From: Betaproteobacteria bacterium
GTDB lineage: Bacteria > Pseudomonadota > Gammaproteobacteria > Burkholderiales > Burkholderiaceae_C
Reading direction: 5' to 3'
Length of the DNA: 14,596 bases
Assembly (NCBI GenBank): GCA_005884255.1
Contig: VBDL01000099.1
Location: 1-14,596, forward strand
Below, in pieces: positions 7,288 to 14,040 of this stretch; position 1 is the first letter of the stretch, and the number at the start of each line of letters is the position of its first letter. Position numbers and translations under genes: made by a program. The notes beneath the pieces were generated by a model, which was not told the origin of the DNA, made no database searches, and saw nothing but the letters and a program-made list of their open reading frames with translations.

Positions 7288-8105
7288 GCCGCCTGCTTTG
7301 CGTGGCAGTGCACGACGTGGCACCGGCCACCTGGGCCGATTGCGAGCGCGTGGTGCAGGCCGTTGCCGAGGTGGCCGATGTGCCGATGAGCCTGCTGGCG
7401 GTGCCGCGCTATCACGGCGCGCCGCACTCGCGCGACTTCGAGCACTGGCTGCGCTGGCGCGCGAGCGAGGGCGACGAGCTGGTGCTGCACGGCTACACGC
7501 ACCTCGACGACGGCACGCCACGCGGCCCGGTCGATCACTGGCGCCGGCATGTCTATACCCAGGGCGAGGGCGAGTTCTGCGCCCTCGACGAGGCCGAGGC
7601 GAGCCGGCGGCTGCTCGCCGGTGCGCAGTGGTTCCGCAGCCTCGGGATGCCGTTGCGCGGCTTCGTCGCACCGGCCTGGCTGCTCGGGCGCGGCGGCTGG
7701 GCCGCGCTGCGCCGCTTCGGCCTGCGCTACACCTGCACGCTGTCGCACCTGGTGCTGCTGCCCGAGCGGCACACGCTGTTCAGCCAGAGCCTGGTCTACA
7801 GCGCGCGCAGCGGGTGGCGGCGTGCCGCGTCCATCGAATGGAACCGCCTGTGCGCCACGGCGCAGGCGCGGCGACCGCTCCTGCGGCTGGAGCTGCATCC
7901 GCACGATGTCGACGATGCGCGCATGCGCACGGCGTGGCAGCGGCTGCTCGAGGCCGCGCTGCGCGAACGCACGGCGGTGACGCTGGCCGAGGCGGCGGAG
8001 CGATTCAGGCTAGATGAAGCGCAGCGAGCACTCGGCGGTGAAAAGGCCGATCGCCGCGCCGATCACCACGTCGCTCGGGTAGTGCAGGCCAAGCACCACG
8101 CGTGA
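7284..8105 (+). CDS. DUF2334 / polysaccharide deacetylase-like protein
   Basis: A 273-residue protein of the DUF2334 branch of the NodB/polysaccharide-deacetylase fold. Candidate metal and catalytic residues are H10-D11 (AVHDVAP), H69 and H73 (LVLHGYTHLDD), the GFVAPAWLLG strand (126-135) and H205/H207 near the end (LELHPHDVDD). No signal peptide is seen, so it is probably cytoplasmic, as expected for an enzyme acting on a lipid-linked sugar on the inner leaflet. The ATG overlaps the GT4 stop (ATGA), implying coupled translation. The domain ends around residue 241; residues 243-273 are encoded opposite the 3' end of the PAP2 gene, suggesting a lost stop codon and read-through extension. The substrate is unknown; deacetylation of a sugar added by the adjacent GT4 is inference. 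Confidence 0.85.
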   Translation: MSRLLCVAVHDVAPATWADCERVVQAVAEVADVPMSLLAVPRYHGAPHSRDFEHWLRWRASEGDELVLHGYTHLDDGTPRGPVDHWRRHVYTQGEGEFCALDEAEASRRLLAGAQWFRSLGMPLRGFVAPAWLLGRGGWAALRRFGLRYTCTLSHLVLLPERHTLFSQSLVYSARSGWRRAASIEWNRLCATAQARRPLLRLELHPHDVDDARMRTAWQRLLEAALRERTAVTLAEAAERFRLDEAQRALGGEKADRRADHHVARVVQAKHHA

Positions 8106-8579
8106 CAGCGCGACCAGCGCGGTGAAGCTCCACAGTGGCGCGGCGAGCGACGGGTAGTACGCCGCCAGCACCAGGCTGAAGGCCACGGCGTGCATCGCAT
8201 GGCCGCTGGGGAAGCTGAACTCGTCGAGCGAGCGCGCGCAGGCGCGGATGCCGGGGCAGCTGACGAAGGGGCGTGGCCGCGCGATGCGGCGCTTGAGCAG
8301 CCAGTAGATCTGCAGGTTCACCGCGCCGAGCAGCACGATGTGCAGCGCGCAGCGCCAGCCGCTGGCGCCGCCGCCGAAGGGCAGGCCGAGCACGATGCCG
8401 TACCACAGCCAGCCGTCGCCGAGCCAGCTCACCGCCATCAGCAGCAGCACGATGGCCGGCACGCTGCTCGCGCCGTGCAGCCACAGCGCGAGGGCGCGCT
8501 CCTGCGCCAGCCAGTGCGCCCAGCGGGTTGGGGCTTCAGACGGCGATAGCGGCCCCGGCGGACGCGGTTTGAACGCCAT
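8010..8579 (-). CDS. PAP2-family membrane phosphatase
   Basis: A 189-residue integral membrane protein with the complete type-2 phosphatidic acid phosphatase signature: KX6RP (K96 to R103-P104, in KRRIARPRP), PSGH (124-127) and SRX5HX3D (S159, R160, H166, D170). Several hydrophobic helices surround these motifs. It should dephosphorylate a lipid phosphate such as phosphatidate, prenyl pyrophosphate or a related lipid at the inner membrane. ATG 8579 follows a GGAG site and lies 44 bases inside the upstream GT4 gene, so the two are probably coupled. Its last 96 bases overlap, antisense, the end of the DUF2334 gene. Together with GT4 it could supply a dephosphorylated lipid acceptor, but this is inference. 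Confidence 0.9.
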   Translation of the reverse strand: MAFKPRPPGPLSPSEAPTRWAHWLAQERALALWLHGASSVPAIVLLLMAVSWLGDGWLWYGIVLGLPFGGGASGWRCALHIVLLGAVNLQIYWLLKRRIARPRPFVSCPGIRACARSLDEFSFPSGHAMHAVAFSLVLAAYYPSLAAPLWSFTALVALSRVVLGLHYPSDVVIGAAIGLFTAECSLRFI

Positions 8580-9693
8580 ACAGGGTCTCCGCCAGCGCGA
8601 GCTCGAAGCGCCCCAGCACGCTGTCCCAGCGCGCCTTCAGTGCGCTCGCGCGCGCGCTGCCGCGCATCGCGTTGAGCTGCTCGTGCTGCCACGCGATGCT
8701 GCAAGCGGCGGCGATGAAGCCGAGCTCATCGCCCGGGCGCACCAGCAGCCCGCTGCCGCAGTCGTCCACATGCTCGGCCGCCGCCGCCATGTCGAAGGCC
8801 ACCACCGGCAGCCCCGAGGCCAGGGCCTCCAGCGTGACATTGCCGAAGGTCTCGCTCATCGACGGGAAGAGGAACAGGTCGGCCGATGCGTAATGCACGG
8901 CCAGCGCCTCGCCGCGCTGCACGCCGACGAACTGCGCATCGGGAAAATCGGCCTGCAGCCGGGCGCGCTGCGGTCCGTCGCCGACCACCACCATCTGCGC
9001 GGTGGGCATGCGGCGTCGGATCGCCTCGAAGGCGCACAGCGCGAGGTCCACGTTCTTCTCCGCGGCCAGCCGGCCGACGTACAGCAGCACCGGTGCGCGC
9101 CCGCCGGCCTGCCAGTGGCGATGCAGCGGCTCGCTGCGCTTGTCGGGCGAGAACAGCTGCGTGTCGACGCCGCGGCCGACCACCGCCAGGCGCTCGAAAT
9201 GCGCCAGCTCGAGCTCACGCTTCAGGGCCTGCGTCGGCACGAAGGTGCGGTGCGTCTGGTTGTGAAAACGACGCAGGTAACCATGCACCAGCGGGCACAT
9301 CCAGCCCAGGCCATAGTAGCGGCTGTACTGGTGGAAGTTGGTGCGGAAGTCCGAGGTCAGCGGTAGCTGCAGCGCCTGCGCCGCATGCACCGCGGCCCAG
9401 CCGAGCGGCCCCTGCGTGGCCACGTGCACCAGGCGCGGCATGGTGCGCTTGAAGCGCTCGACGAGCGCGCGGCTGCGCGCCAGCCCGAAGCGCAGGTCCG
9501 GGTACATCGGGATCGGGCAGCCCGGCGTGAGCCACTCGGCATCGTCTTCATGCGCCTGTTCGCGAGCCTGCCGCGGGCGGATCAGCTCCACCTCATGGCC
9601 GCGCTGGCGCAGGTGCTGCACCGTGCGCTCCACGGTCAGCGCCACGCCGTTGAGTTCCGGCGGGTAGGTCTCTGTGATGTAGGCAATGCGCAC
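8536..9693 (-). CDS. Glycosyltransferase family 4 (MgtA/SqdX-like)
   Basis: A 385-residue GT4 enzyme. It opens MRIAYITETYPPELNGVALT, the typical N-terminal strand and glycine loop of the group that includes mannosyl- and sulfoquinovosyl-diacylglycerol synthases. Other landmarks: acceptor-lobe SDFRTNFHQYSRYYG (114-128), YVGRLAAEKNVDLAL (205-219), VVVGDGP (235-241) and the EX7E motif E281/E289 in ETFGNVTLEALASGLPVV. The start is GTG 9693, chosen because GAAGGA sits six bases upstream and it gives the expected N-terminus; an upstream TTG at 9732 would add 13 unlike residues. A diacylglycerol-type acceptor is plausible, and the overlap with a PAP2 gene fits, but donor and acceptor are unproven. 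It follows the AI-2E-family gene by 81 bp on the same strand. Confidence 0.9.
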   Translation of the reverse strand: MRIAYITETYPPELNGVALTVERTVQHLRQRGHEVELIRPRQAREQAHEDDAEWLTPGCPIPMYPDLRFGLARSRALVERFKRTMPRLVHVATQGPLGWAAVHAAQALQLPLTSDFRTNFHQYSRYYGLGWMCPLVHGYLRRFHNQTHRTFVPTQALKRELELAHFERLAVVGRGVDTQLFSPDKRSEPLHRHWQAGGRAPVLLYVGRLAAEKNVDLALCAFEAIRRRMPTAQMVVVGDGPQRARLQADFPDAQFVGVQRGEALAVHYASADLFLFPSMSETFGNVTLEALASGLPVVAFDMAAAAEHVDDCGSGLLVRPGDELGFIAAACSIAWQHEQLNAMRGSARASALKARWDSVLGRFELALAETLYGVQTASAGAAIAV

Positions 9694-9774
9694 TGCAATC
9701 CTTCGTCGACGCGGTTCCTTGAGCGAAGGCAATCGACATACCCGGCGCGGCGCCTGTGCGGTGCGACGGTGAAG

Positions 9775-10998
9775 CTACGTGGTCATCCGGCGCTTCAGCA
9801 GCGAGCGCAGGCTCGGCGCCTCGCCGTTGTCGCGCTCGAGGTAGACGCAGGCGCGCCTGAAGCGCCGCGTGCGCTTGCACACCGTGCGCAGCGCCAGCAG
9901 CAGCGGCACCGCGATCAGTGCGCCGGCAATGCCCCACATCCAGCCCCACAGCATCACCGACAGGAACACCGACACCGGCGCCAGCCGCAGCCGATGGCCG
10001 ATCACATAGGGGCTGATGAAGTTGGCCTCGATGCCGTGCAGCAGCAAGAAGGCCGCCGGCGGCGCGAAGAGGGCCGGCTCGATGCCGAACTGCATCGTGC
10101 CGGCCAGCAGCAGCATCGCCGCGACCAGCAGCGGCCCGAGATAGGGCACGAAGTTCAGGATCGCCACCACCGTGCCCCAGAGCACCGGGTCGGGCAGACC
10201 GATCCATGCCACCGCGATGCCGGTGGCCAGGCCGAGGCCGAGGTTGATGATGGCCTGCGTGCCGAGGAACAGGCCGATCTCGCGCTGCGCCTGGCGGATG
10301 CCGCCGAGGATCAGCGCGCGCACGCGCCGCCGCGGCACCGCCTCCACGGTGCGCGACAGCAACCAGTGCTCGGAGGCGAGCAGGAAATACAACAGGATCA
10401 CCGTCGACACCGCCGACAAGGTGAACGACAGCATCTGCCCGAGCAGCGCGCGCCCGACGCTCAGGCTCTCGCTGGCCAGCTGCGCGCCGAGCGCGTCCGG
10501 CTTCGGATCGGGTTTCGGGTCCGCCGCGGCCGCACGGCCCTTGCGCGGCGCAGCGGCCGTCGCCGCGGGCGGCGGGTCGACGGCCACCGCACGGGGGCGC
10601 GTCATGCGGCTGAGCACCTCGCCGCGGATGCGGTCCAGCGAATCGACGAGCTCACGCACCGTGTCCGGCGCGCGGTTCCACCACTCGGCGGCCGGGTTGG
10701 CCAGGGCCGAGCCGAACAGCACCAGCACGGCGAGCGATGCGGCGACCACCACACCGGCGCCCACCGATTCCGGGATGCCCGCCGCGCGCAGGCGTCGCAC
10801 CGGCTCGGACAGCACCAGCGTGAACATCGCGGCAACCACCACCGGCAACAGCAGGGGCCGCGCGGCGATCACCAGGAAGATGACCGCAACGCCGAGCAGG
10901 CCGAAGCCGACCCACGGCGCGAACCAGGCCGCAGGCACCGGCCGCGCCGCCGGCTCGCCCGAGGGCGCACCCGGGGCTTCGTCGGTGGGGGAACCCAT
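9775..10998 (-). CDS. AI-2E-family (PerM/YdiK-like) membrane protein
   Basis: A 407-residue multi-pass membrane protein of the AI-2E transporter family. Hydrophobic segments lie at about 28-64, 80-100, 190-208, 245-265, 275-300, 305-322 and 338-370. Diagnostic motifs are ILNFVPYLGPLL (280-291) and NFISPYVIGHRLRLAPVSV (326-344), followed by WGIAGALIAVPLLLAL. The family name comes from TqsA; most members are unproven as AI-2 exporters and some act in ion efflux, so no substrate is assigned. Unusual is an Ala/Pro/Lys-rich insert at about 135-170 (including DPKPDPKPD, a small tandem repeat) in the soluble loop between helix pairs. ATG 10998 follows AGGAAGG. It is first of three minus-strand genes (then GT4 and PAP2). 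Confidence 0.88.
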   Translation of the reverse strand: MGSPTDEAPGAPSGEPAARPVPAAWFAPWVGFGLLGVAVIFLVIAARPLLLPVVVAAMFTLVLSEPVRRLRAAGIPESVGAGVVVAASLAVLVLFGSALANPAAEWWNRAPDTVRELVDSLDRIRGEVLSRMTRPRAVAVDPPPAATAAAPRKGRAAAADPKPDPKPDALGAQLASESLSVGRALLGQMLSFTLSAVSTVILLYFLLASEHWLLSRTVEAVPRRRVRALILGGIRQAQREIGLFLGTQAIINLGLGLATGIAVAWIGLPDPVLWGTVVAILNFVPYLGPLLVAAMLLLAGTMQFGIEPALFAPPAAFLLLHGIEANFISPYVIGHRLRLAPVSVFLSVMLWGWMWGIAGALIAVPLLLALRTVCKRTRRFRRACVYLERDNGEAPSLRSLLKRRMTT

Positions 10999-11025
10999 GG
11001 CCTTCCTGCAGCAGCTTTCATGCCG

Positions 11026-11046
11026 GCGGGCACGGCGACTGCCCGC
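11026..11046. repeat. 7-bp inverted repeat between divergent genes
   Basis: GCGGGCA (11026-11032) and TGCCCGC (11040-11046) are perfect inverted arms with a 7-base spacer. They sit in the 56-bp gap between the AI-2E-family start and the YihY-family ATG, nine bases before the latter. The position would suit an operator or a leader hairpin limiting access to the YihY start, which has no clear Shine-Dalgarno sequence. Function is not shown. Confidence 0.35.
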
Positions 11047-11054
11047 TCAAAGAC

Positions 11055-12065
11055 ATGAACCAGCCTCACCAAGCGGACACCTCGGATCCGGCTTCGCCGG
11101 TCCGCCGGTGGCGCCCCCTCGAGGGGGCGGCCGCAGGCCGTAGGGGGTGGTCCCTCCTGCGCGACGCCGCGCGGCGCTGGCTCGACGACGGTGGCGCGCA
11201 ACTCGGCGCCGCGGTGGCCTTCTACGCCGTGTTCGCGATGGCGCCGCTGCTGGTGGTGGCCATCGCGATTGCCGGCGTCGTGTTCGGCGAGGACGCGGCG
11301 CGCGGCCACATCGTCGGGCAGATCGAAGGGCTGGTCGGAAGCGACGCCGCCAAGGCGATCGAAGGGCTGGTGCAGTCGGCCTGGCGCCACCCGCACGGCC
11401 TGGTGGCCACGCTGCTCGGCGTGGGCAGCCTGCTGATCGGCGCCACCGGCGTGTTCGGCGAACTGCGCAGCGCGCTCAATGCCATCGGCCATGTCAAGGC
11501 GAGGAAGTCCGGCCTCGGCACGCTGGTGCGCGCGCGGCTGGTGGCCTTCGCGCTGGTGCTCGGCTTCGGCTTTCTGTCCATTGCGTCGCTGGTGCTCAGC
11601 GCGGCGACGGCGGGCCTCGGCGCCTACCTGGGACGGCGCTGGCAGAACGTCGGCGAGGGGCTCGCTGCGGCGCTGGCGCTGCTCGACGTGCTGCTGTCCA
11701 CCGCCGTGCTGACGCTGGCCTTCGCCGCGCTGCTGCGCTGGCTGCCGGACACGCCGCCGAGCTGGCGCGCGGCGCGCTGGGGCGCGCTGTGCAGCGCGCT
11801 GCTGTTCGCCATCGGCAAGCACCTGATCGGGCTGTACCTCGCGCGCGCCGGCGTGGCGTCGGCCTACGGCGCAGCGGGCTCGCTGGTGGTGATCATGCTG
11901 TGGGTCTACTACTCGGCGCAGATCCTGCTGTTCGGCGCCGCCTTGGGCGCGTCGCTGGACGGGCGCGGCGCGCGGGGCCCGGGGAGCGCCGGGCCGCCCC
12001 AAGCCCCCGGGCAGTCCCCTCGGGGGACCGACCGCGGTACCCCGCGGGCGAGGGGCGCCAGCTAG
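11055..12065 (+). CDS. YihY/BrkB-family membrane protein with repeat-encoded termini
   Basis: A 336-residue inner-membrane protein of the YihY/BrkB family (old name RNase BN, not a real RNase). The family core runs from about 34 (SLLRDAARRWLDDGG) to 300. It has AAVAFYAVFAMAPLLVVAIA (52-71), SLLIGATGVFGELRSALNAI (125-144), helices at about 160-185, 205-228 and 243-260, and GAAGSLVVIMLWVYYSAQILLFGA (272-295). Function is unresolved; a transporter-like role is suggested for the family. The only usable start is ATG 11055, with a weak ribosome site, so residues 6-33 (including RPLEGAAAGRRGW) are encoded by repeat A2. Residues 311-335 are likewise encoded by repeat B1. Its TAG shares the palindrome CTAG with the stop of the convergent regulator gene. 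Confidence 0.85.
   Translation: MNQPHQADTSDPASPVRRWRPLEGAAAGRRGWSLLRDAARRWLDDGGAQLGAAVAFYAVFAMAPLLVVAIAIAGVVFGEDAARGHIVGQIEGLVGSDAAKAIEGLVQSAWRHPHGLVATLLGVGSLLIGATGVFGELRSALNAIGHVKARKSGLGTLVRARLVAFALVLGFGFLSIASLVLSAATAGLGAYLGRRWQNVGEGLAAALALLDVLLSTAVLTLAFAALLRWLPDTPPSWRAARWGALCSALLFAIGKHLIGLYLARAGVASAYGAAGSLVVIMLWVYYSAQILLFGAALGASLDGRGARGPGSAGPPQAPGQSPRGTDRGTPRARGAS
11071..11153. repeat. Dispersed hairpin repeat, family A copy 2
   Basis: An 83-bp element differing from the copy at 5533-5616 at only about seven or eight positions. The hairpin arms are kept while the loop differs: CCGGC-TTC-GCCGG here against CCGGCTGCAGCCGG there. The middle element CGCCCCCTCGAGGGGGCG is a perfect 18-bp palindrome. 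It lies within the first 33 codons of the YihY-family ORF and is in frame without a stop. Confidence 0.87.
11985..12060. repeat. Dispersed hairpin repeat, family B copy 1
   Basis: Shares the block AGCGCCGGGCCGC, then a CCCCTCGGGGG hairpin, then ACCGCGGTA-CCCCGCGG and a G-rich tail with the copy at 13513. It lies within the last codons of the YihY-family gene and ends two bases before the shared CTAG stop. It is less regular than copy 2 (for example a GACCGACC segment), as if decayed or adapted as coding sequence. Confidence 0.72.
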
Positions 12066-13456
12066 GCGGCCGCCGATTCGTCGTTCGCCGCCGGCGGGAC
12101 GACGGCTTGCGCCTTGTCGGCCGCGCCATACGCCTCGAGACGGTTGTACAGCGTCTTCAGGCTGATGCCGAGCATCTTTGCCGCGCTGCGCTTGACGTTG
12201 CCGCAGTGCTGCAAGGTGGCCAGCGTCATGCGCCGCTCGACCTCGGCCAGCGTCATGCCCACGTGCAGCACCAGCACGCCGCTGTCTTGCTCGGCCGCCT
12301 GCGTCGGCGGCTGCATCGGCTCGATGTCCTCGACCACCTCGTCGGCCAGGATGTAGGCGCGCTGCACGTAGTTCTTCAGCTCGCGCACATTGCCCGGCCA
12401 GCTCGTCTCGTGCAGCCGCTTCAGCGCCGCCGGCGAGAAATGCTTCTTCGTGCCTTCGGTGCGGTTGAGCTCCTGCAGGAACGTTTTCGCCAGCAGCTCG
12501 ATGTCCTGGCCGCGCTCGCGCAGCGAAGGCAGCTGGATCGGGAACACGTTCAGCCGGTGGTACAGGTCCTCGCGCAACTTGCCCTCGGCCACCGCCTTCT
12601 CCGGCGGCCGGTTGGTGGCGGCGATGATGCGCACGTCGGTGGGCAGCGCCTGCGTGCTGCCCACGCGCATGAAGGTGTTGGTCTCGAGCACGCGCAGCAG
12701 CTTGACCTGCAGCTCCGGCGGCATCTCGGTCATCTCGTCGAGGAAGATCGTGCCGCCCTTGGCCTGCTCGAAGAAGCCCTGGTGCTGGCGATCGGCGCCG
12801 GTGAAGCTGCCCTTCTCGTGGCCGAACAACTCGCTCTCGATCAGGTTGGCCGAGATCGCGCCGCAGTTGATCGCGAGGAACGGAAACTTGCGCCGCCGGC
12901 TCAGGTCATGCAGCGTGCGCGCGGCCAACTCCTTGCCGGTGCCGGAGTCGCCCAGCAGCAGCACGGTGGCCGAGGTGGGCGCCACGCGCGCGAGCTTGTC
13001 GTACAGCGATTGCATCGGCGGCGACGCGCCCACCATGTGGCCGAAGCGCCCGGCCTCGCGCAGATCGGCACGCAGCTCGCCGATCTCGCTCTTGAGCTCG
13101 GCGGTCTGCGGCTGGCGGCGCAGGATGGCGAGCAGCCGCTCGATGTCGACCGGCTTCGTGAGGTAGTCGCTGGCGCCGATGCGCACCGCCTCGATGGCGC
13201 TGTCCACCGACGCATGGCCGGTGATGACCACGAGCTCCACCTGCGACGGCGCATCGAGGTCGCGTGCGAGGTCGGTGCCGCAGCCATCGGGCAGCTTCAG
13301 GTCGGCGAGCAGCACATCCGGCGTCTGCCGCACGAGCTGCGCGCGGGCCTGGCGCAGGCTCTGCGCCGTGGCCACGGTGTAGCCCTCGGCCTGCACCACC
13401 TCCGCCATCCAGGCGACGACATCGGCTTCGTCGTCGACGATCAGCGCATGAGGCAT
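12062..13456 (-). CDS. Sigma-54-dependent response regulator (NtrC family)
   Basis: A 464-residue three-domain activator. Receiver (1-112): phospho-acceptor D52 (LLADLKLPDG), T79 and K101. AAA+ domain (about 140-375): Walker A GDSGTGKE (169-176), Walker B GGTIFLDE (234-241), sensor region AATNRPPEKAV, arginine-finger region REDLYHRLNVFPI and SWPGNVRELKNYVQRAYIL. C-terminal Fis-type HTH (about 404-443; VKRSAAKMLGISLKTLYNRLEAYG). It should bind an upstream DNA site when phosphorylated and drive open-complex formation by sigma-54 RNA polymerase. The loop that contacts sigma-54, usually GAFTGA, is GSFTGA here (216-221), a conservative change. ATG 13456 gives the expected N-terminus but has a weak ribosome site. 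No cognate kinase is adjacent; the hybrid kinase 10 kb away is a weak candidate. It follows the BON gene across repeat B2. Confidence 0.94.
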   Translation of the reverse strand: MPHALIVDDEADVVAWMAEVVQAEGYTVATAQSLRQARAQLVRQTPDVLLADLKLPDGCGTDLARDLDAPSQVELVVITGHASVDSAIEAVRIGASDYLTKPVDIERLLAILRRQPQTAELKSEIGELRADLREAGRFGHMVGASPPMQSLYDKLARVAPTSATVLLLGDSGTGKELAARTLHDLSRRRKFPFLAINCGAISANLIESELFGHEKGSFTGADRQHQGFFEQAKGGTIFLDEMTEMPPELQVKLLRVLETNTFMRVGSTQALPTDVRIIAATNRPPEKAVAEGKLREDLYHRLNVFPIQLPSLRERGQDIELLAKTFLQELNRTEGTKKHFSPAALKRLHETSWPGNVRELKNYVQRAYILADEVVEDIEPMQPPTQAAEQDSGVLVLHVGMTLAEVERRMTLATLQHCGNVKRSAAKMLGISLKTLYNRLEAYGAADKAQAVVPPAANDESAAA

Positions 13457-13512
13457 GGCGTGTCGCGGTCCGCGTTGCAGAGATCAGGCGTTGCCAGGCG
13501 GGTCGCGGGGCC

Positions 13513-13588
13513 AGCGCCGGGCCGCTCCCAAGCGGCCCCGCGGCCCCCTCGGGGGGCGGCCGCGGTAACTCCGCGGCCGGGGGCACCA
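13513..13588. repeat. Dispersed hairpin repeat, family B copy 2
   Basis: The most regular B copy. It contains AGCGCCGGGCCGC, GCCCCC-TCG-GGGGGC (13543-13557), and a perfect 8-bp stem GGCCGCGG-TAACT-CCGCGGCC (13558-13578), ending just before the BON gene stop at 13591. On the minus-strand transcript it lies directly after the BON stop and before the regulator, so it could act as a terminator or RNA-stabilising hairpin, though there is no T-tract. Confidence 0.8.
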
Positions 13589-13590
13589 AT

Positions 13591-13914
13591 TCACCCCGGC
13601 GCCTTCACGACGATGTTGTTGCGCACCATCTTCACGTGCGCCACGCCGCGCGCAATCTCGGCGGCGCGCTGCTTCTCGGCATCGCTGGTCGCGAAGCCGG
13701 ACAACTCGACCTCACCCTTCAGCGTCTCGACCTTGATGCGCATGGCGCTCACCTGCGGATCCTCGGCAAACTTCGCCTTCACCTGCGTGGTGATCGTCGC
13801 ATCGTCCACGTAGTCGCCCACCGTGCTCTGCCCGCTGGTGACGGCGCACCCGGGCAGGCTCATCGACAGTGCACCGGTCAGCGCGAGGCTGGCGGCCAGG
13901 ATCAGTGTCTTCAT
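13591..13914 (-). CDS. BON-domain lipoprotein
   Basis: A 107-residue predicted lipoprotein. Residues 1-22 are a signal peptide with lipobox LPGC and lipidated C23; the following Ala favours the outer membrane. Residues 36-104 are one BON domain (DDATITTQVKAKFAEDP, then KGEVELSGFATSDAEKQRA with the conserved glycines, then GVAHVKMVRNNIVV). BON domains bind membranes or other envelope components, and OsmY-like members are periplasmic stress proteins; this is a short single-domain form. ATG 13914 follows AGGAG at ideal spacing. The HHE gene lies upstream on the same strand about 195 bp away, with repeat B3 between; the sigma-54 regulator lies downstream past repeat B2. Stress induction is likely for the family but not shown here. 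Confidence 0.9.
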   Translation of the reverse strand: MKTLILAASLALTGALSMSLPGCAVTSGQSTVGDYVDDATITTQVKAKFAEDPQVSAMRIKVETLKGEVELSGFATSDAEKQRAAEIARGVAHVKMVRNNIVVKAPG

Positions 13915-13946
13915 CTGCAGCTCCTGTGGTGAACGGGAACAGTCCC

Positions 13947-14013
13947 GGCGCTGGGCCGCCCCGAGCCGGGGCTGACCCCCGCGGGGGGTGGCGCGTATGG
14001 TGCGCCGGGGGCG
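13947..14013. repeat. Dispersed hairpin repeat, family B copy 3 (diverged)
   Basis: A diverged B-like element: GGCGCTGGGCCGCCCCGAGC, then ACCCCCGCGGGGGGT, then GGCGCGTATGGTGCGCC (an imperfect stem) and a G-rich tail. The order of blocks matches copy 2 but the arms have changed together, which keeps pairing. It lies about 33 bases upstream of the BON start, so it would be in that gene's leader or promoter region. Confidence 0.6.
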
Positions 14014-14040
14014 AACAACCAAGGAGGCGTCGCAGCCTGG

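Noticed and set aside
11147..13813. Plus-strand ORF of 888 codons across the YihY and NtrC genes
   Set aside because: It crosses two well-supported genes in other frames and its translation is low-complexity. No ribosome site or family motif supports it.
11985..14013. Three B repeats considered as a CRISPR array
   Set aside because: The copies are self-complementary, diverged and irregularly spaced (about 1.5 kb and 0.4 kb apart), with a gene between them; no array structure exists.
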